Assembly (NCBI GenBank): GCA_964393895.1
Contig: CAYMWP010000110.1
Location: 1-16,374, forward strand
Origin: B4-G1 sp964393895
GTDB lineage: Bacteria > Chloroflexota > Anaerolineae > B4-G1
Direction: 5' to 3'
DNA: 16,374 bases
Shown here: positions 13,852 through 16,374 of the stretch, piece by piece
How the letters are laid out: each line of letters begins with the position of its first letter
How positions within the stretch are numbered: the first letter of the stretch is position 1
Translations under genes and position numbers: made by a program
The notes under the pieces: model-generated
The model's input: the letters and a program-made list of their open reading frames with translations, nothing else
What the model was told of the DNA's origin: nothing
Databases searched by the model: none

Positions 13852-15099
13852 TCACTCCTCGTAGCGCCCCAGCACCAGGCAGGCGTTCTGCCCACCCAGG
13901 CCAAAGGAGTTTTTGAGCGCAATCCGCACGTCCGCCTGACGCGGTCCCTCCGGCACATAGTCCAGATCGCACTCTGGGTCGGGGTTATCCAAGTTTAGCG
14001 TCTGGTGTATCACGCCCCGCTCAATGGTGAGCACGCACACGGCGGCCTCGATCGCCCCGGCTCCCCCCATGGCGTGACCGATCATGGACTTGGTCGAATT
14101 GACGGGCACCGCGTAGGCGTGCTCGCCGAACGTCCGCTTGATCGCCTGGGTCTCAATAGGGTCGCTGATCGGCGTGCTGCTGCCGTGGGCGTTGATGTAG
14201 CCCACGTCGGCCGGCGCAACTCCGGCGTCGTCTAACGCCCACTGCATGGCCCGGCTGGCCCCCAGGCCCTCCGGGTCCGGCTGCGCCACGTGGAAAGCAT
14301 CGGACGAGGAGGCGTGGCCCAGCACCTCGGCGCGGATACGCGCTCCACGCGCCTGGGCGTGTTCCAGCGATTCCAGGACGAATATAGCACAGCCCTCACT
14401 AAAGACAAAGCCGTCGCGTTCGGCGTCGAAGGGACGGCTGGCCCGCTCTGGTTCTTCGTTGCGGGTGGAAAGCGCCCGCATAGCATAGAATCCGACGATG
14501 GGAGTGAAATGGATCAGTGCCTCCACGCCTCCGCAGATCATCACGTCGGCCGTGCCCCGGCGGATGAACTCGCTGGCCTCCCCCACGGCCTGCGTGCCCG
14601 TGGCGCAGGCGGCGACCACGGTGCTGATCGGCCCCTTGGCTCCGGCCCAGTAACTCACGTGGTGGGACGGCATGTTCACCAACATCGAGGTGAGAATGAA
14701 GGGGTTTACTCGACCGATCCCTTTGGCGCGGAACGTGTCTATCCCTGCGAGCGCGCGCTCCATGCCTCCGACGCCGCTCCCTACAACCACGCCGACCCGT
14801 TCCCCCTCGGCCAGCGGCAGGGCCAGTCCGGCGTCCGACAGCGCCTCCTGGGCCGTCGCCACGGCTACTTGCGAGCAGCGCGCCATGCGCCGCGCCTCTT
14901 TAAAATTGATGTATCGTTCGGGATCAAAGCCCTTCAACTCGCCAGCGATGCGCACCGGCAACTCTGAGGCATCGAACTGGGTGATGGAGCCAATGCCGGA
15001 ACGGCCGGCCAGCAGCCCCTCCCACGTTTCTTCCAGCGTCAGCGCCAGGGGGGTCATAGCCCCTAGGCCGGTCACGACTACACGTCTACGTTTTCTCAT
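13852..15099 (-). CDS. fabF: Beta-ketoacyl-ACP synthase II
   Basis: 415 residues, the normal length. It condenses malonyl-ACP with acyl-ACP in type II fatty acid synthesis. Starts RRRVVVTGLGAMTPL. The Cys-His-His triad is complete: nucleophile Cys165 in VVAACATGTQAVGEA, His305 in NAHGSSTP and His342 in KSMIGHAMGGAGA, with Lys337 also conserved. Further marks are the VGSGVGG loop (106-112) and KNSFGLGGQNACLVL near the C-terminus. The ATG follows the plsX stop by 2 nt, with its Shine-Dalgarno (AGGAG) in the last plsX codons, so translation is coupled. No acyl carrier protein gene lies in the operon. Confidence 0.95.
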   Translation of the reverse strand: MRKRRRVVVTGLGAMTPLALTLEETWEGLLAGRSGIGSITQFDASELPVRIAGELKGFDPERYINFKEARRMARCSQVAVATAQEALSDAGLALPLAEGERVGVVVGSGVGGMERALAGIDTFRAKGIGRVNPFILTSMLVNMPSHHVSYWAGAKGPISTVVAACATGTQAVGEASEFIRRGTADVMICGGVEALIHFTPIVGFYAMRALSTRNEEPERASRPFDAERDGFVFSEGCAIFVLESLEHAQARGARIRAEVLGHASSSDAFHVAQPDPEGLGASRAMQWALDDAGVAPADVGYINAHGSSTPISDPIETQAIKRTFGEHAYAVPVNSTKSMIGHAMGGAGAIEAAVCVLTIERGVIHQTLNLDNPDPECDLDYVPEGPRQADVRIALKNSFGLGGQNACLVLGRYEE

Positions 15100-15101
15100 T
15101 C

Positions 15102-16094
15102 CTACTCCTTTGCCAAACCATTGTGAATCGCCTCCACGACCCTGCCCTGTACCGCTTTACGCGCCTGGCCGATGGCGCTTCTGATGGCGCGCCCGTTGGA
15201 GCGACCGTGGCCGACGATGACCACACCATTGACGCCCAGCAACGGCCCCCCACCCACCTCGAATGGGTCCACCTGCCGCGCCACGCGACCAAAGGCCGGT
15301 TTCGCCAACAGCCCACCTACCGCCGTCAGTGGACTGGCCTTGATCTCGTCGCGGATAAAGCCGGTCAGCATCTTGGCCGTACCCTCGAGCGTCTTGATAA
15401 AAACGTTACCGGTAAAGCCATCGCTGACGACGACGTCAGCGTGGCAATCTATCGCCTCTTTAGGCTCAACGTTGCCGACAAAGTTCAGGTCAGAATCGGC
15501 CAGCAGTTTGTACGTTTCCTTGACCAGCGCGTTTCCCTTACCCGGCTCCTCGCCGTTGGAGAGCAGCGCCACGCGAGGTCTGGCGCAGCCCAGTACCGCT
15601 CGCGCATAGACACTGCCCATCAGCGCGAACTGGAGCAGGTACTCGGGCCGGCAGTCGGCATTGGCGCCAATGTCGAGCGCGACGACGCGTCCGGCCGGCA
15701 TTGGAAGGATCGCGACCAGCGCCGGGCGCTTGACTCCCCGGATGCGGCGCAAGGTGTGCAGCGTGGCCACCGCCAGCACGCCGCCCGTGTTCCCAGCGGT
15801 AACGTAAGCATCGGCCTCGCCATCGCGCACCAGGCCCATACCCAGGTGCATGGACGAGTTCTTTTTCTTCCGCGCGGCCCAGGCAGGATCGTCGTCCATC
15901 TCGATGACCTCTGGGGCGTGGACTAATCTCAGTTTGAGGCCAGCGGTGTCGTGGCGGGCTAATTCCCGCTGGATGTCACCTTCGCGCCCGACGATGACGA
16001 TCTCGTCGCCCCATTCACGCGCCGCCAGCACCGCCCCTTCGACGTCGGGAATAGGATAGTTGTCGGAACCCATCGCATCGAGGACGATTTTCAT
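15102..16094 (-). CDS. plsX: Phosphate acyltransferase (acyl-ACP to acyl-phosphate)
   Basis: 330 residues, typical of PlsX, a peripheral membrane enzyme that converts acyl-ACP to acyl-phosphate for PlsY in phospholipid synthesis. Motifs: MKIVLDAMGSD at the start, VTAGNTGG (98-105), DIGANADCRPEYL (141-153), LLSNGEEPGKGN (177-188), VVSDGFTGNVFIK (223-235) and LLGVNGVVIVGHGRS (285-299). The ATG at 16094 is chosen because the family begins with MKIxLDAMG and GGGAG (16102-16106) lies 7 nt upstream. An open frame extending back to 16175 would run through the promoter. It is the first gene of the plsX-fabF-NERD operon. Confidence 0.95.
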   Translation of the reverse strand: MKIVLDAMGSDNYPIPDVEGAVLAAREWGDEIVIVGREGDIQRELARHDTAGLKLRLVHAPEVIEMDDDPAWAARKKKNSSMHLGMGLVRDGEADAYVTAGNTGGVLAVATLHTLRRIRGVKRPALVAILPMPAGRVVALDIGANADCRPEYLLQFALMGSVYARAVLGCARPRVALLSNGEEPGKGNALVKETYKLLADSDLNFVGNVEPKEAIDCHADVVVSDGFTGNVFIKTLEGTAKMLTGFIRDEIKASPLTAVGGLLAKPAFGRVARQVDPFEVGGGPLLGVNGVVIVGHGRSNGRAIRSAIGQARKAVQGRVVEAIHNGLAKE

Positions 16095-16146
16095 TGGCTT
16101 GCTCCCTTTCACTTTCGCGCTACACGATGTTACAGGCTGAGTGATA

Positions 16147-16175
16147 ATTATACTCCGTAGGTCTCTGATAGACAA
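16147..16175 (-). promoter_or_regulatory. Promoter of the plsX-fabF-NERD operon
   Basis: Read on the minus strand: -35 TTGTCT (16170-16175), 17-nt spacer, -10 TATAAT (16147-16152). The predicted start near 16140 gives a leader of about 46 nt to ATG 16094. This is the clearest housekeeping promoter in the window. Confidence 0.75.
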
Positions 16176-16202
16176 ACCGGGCTGGTGATTACCCTGTTAG
16201 TG

Positions 16203-16208
16203 TATAAT
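16203..16208 (+). promoter_or_regulatory. Divergent TATAAT box
   Basis: A perfect -10 hexamer on the + strand, about 28 nt beyond the plsX -35 box and preceded by GTG as at 3150-3158. No convincing -35. It may drive a gene beyond the window. The rest of 16209-16374 shows only a 37-codon frame without recognisable features. Confidence 0.3.
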
Positions 16209-16374
16209 GGACAAAACAGCGCCGATGAGGTAAAACAGTGATGATTCAATCGTCTGTCTGTCACCCCATTTGTTCCTCCTTAATCGTGAGATTGAATTGG
16301 AAGAACTCTATCATGACTGCTCACCATTCGCGTAATCGGCTGGTCAAAAGCTGAATTTCCTGGTAAGCTCTGGG

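Noticed and set aside
15123..15926. 267-codon + strand frame opposite plsX
   Set aside because: Shadow of plsX, whose full motif set is on the - strand.
16241..16354. 37-codon frame on the + strand after the divergent TATAAT
   Set aside because: GAGG upstream is a weak match and the composition is unlike the other genes; the peptide has no recognisable features. Not enough to call a gene.

Overview
The window is GC-rich bacterial chromosome of ordinary housekeeping type. No phage, insertion sequence or CRISPR array is visible. The best guess for the source is an uncultured member of the Chloroflexota (Anaerolineae-like). This is an inference from several weak signs: a secreted peptidase ending in a YLPLI-type tail, an archaeal/DRG-like GTPase with a TGS domain, frequent GTG/TTG starts, TGn-TAAAAT type promoters, and REP-like palindromes between genes.

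Layout on the + strand: the 3' end of an adenine/cytosine-N DNA methyltransferase (1-911), a DRG/OBG-type GTPase (931-1917), then selD (1998-3044). selD is the main result. It starts at a GTG, 28 codons before any start a standard gene caller would use, and reads through an in-frame TGA at 2046-2048. That TGA falls exactly at residue 17, the position of the catalytic Cys of E. coli SelD, so this is a selenocysteine-containing selenophosphate synthetase with bacterial SECIS-like hairpins just downstream. After a 334-base gap with a promoter-like box and a structured leader come a large orphan sensor histidine kinase (3379-6519), a palindromic element (6541-6607), an Ldh-family NAD(P)-dependent 2-hydroxyacid dehydrogenase (6664-7767) and tRNA-Gln(CTG) (7850-7920). 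Next is a 488-base gene-free stretch with a tRNA-like remnant and two hairpins. It is followed by a GT-B glycosyltransferase and an Eis-like GNAT acetyltransferase (8409-10872, a two-gene operon), and then a secreted M28 peptidase overlapping a NagD-type HAD phosphatase (10991-13082).

On the - strand, converging on these, is a compact operon in the order plsX, fabF, NERD-like membrane protein (16094 down to 13172). Each junction has a 2-nt gap, and a good -35/-10 promoter lies at 16147-16175. PlsX makes acyl-phosphate for phospholipid synthesis and FabF elongates acyl-ACP, so the third gene may act at the membrane. Its NERD nuclease motif looks degenerate.

The last 199 bases (16176-16374) hold the plsX -35 box, a second TATAAT facing rightwards, and no convincing gene.
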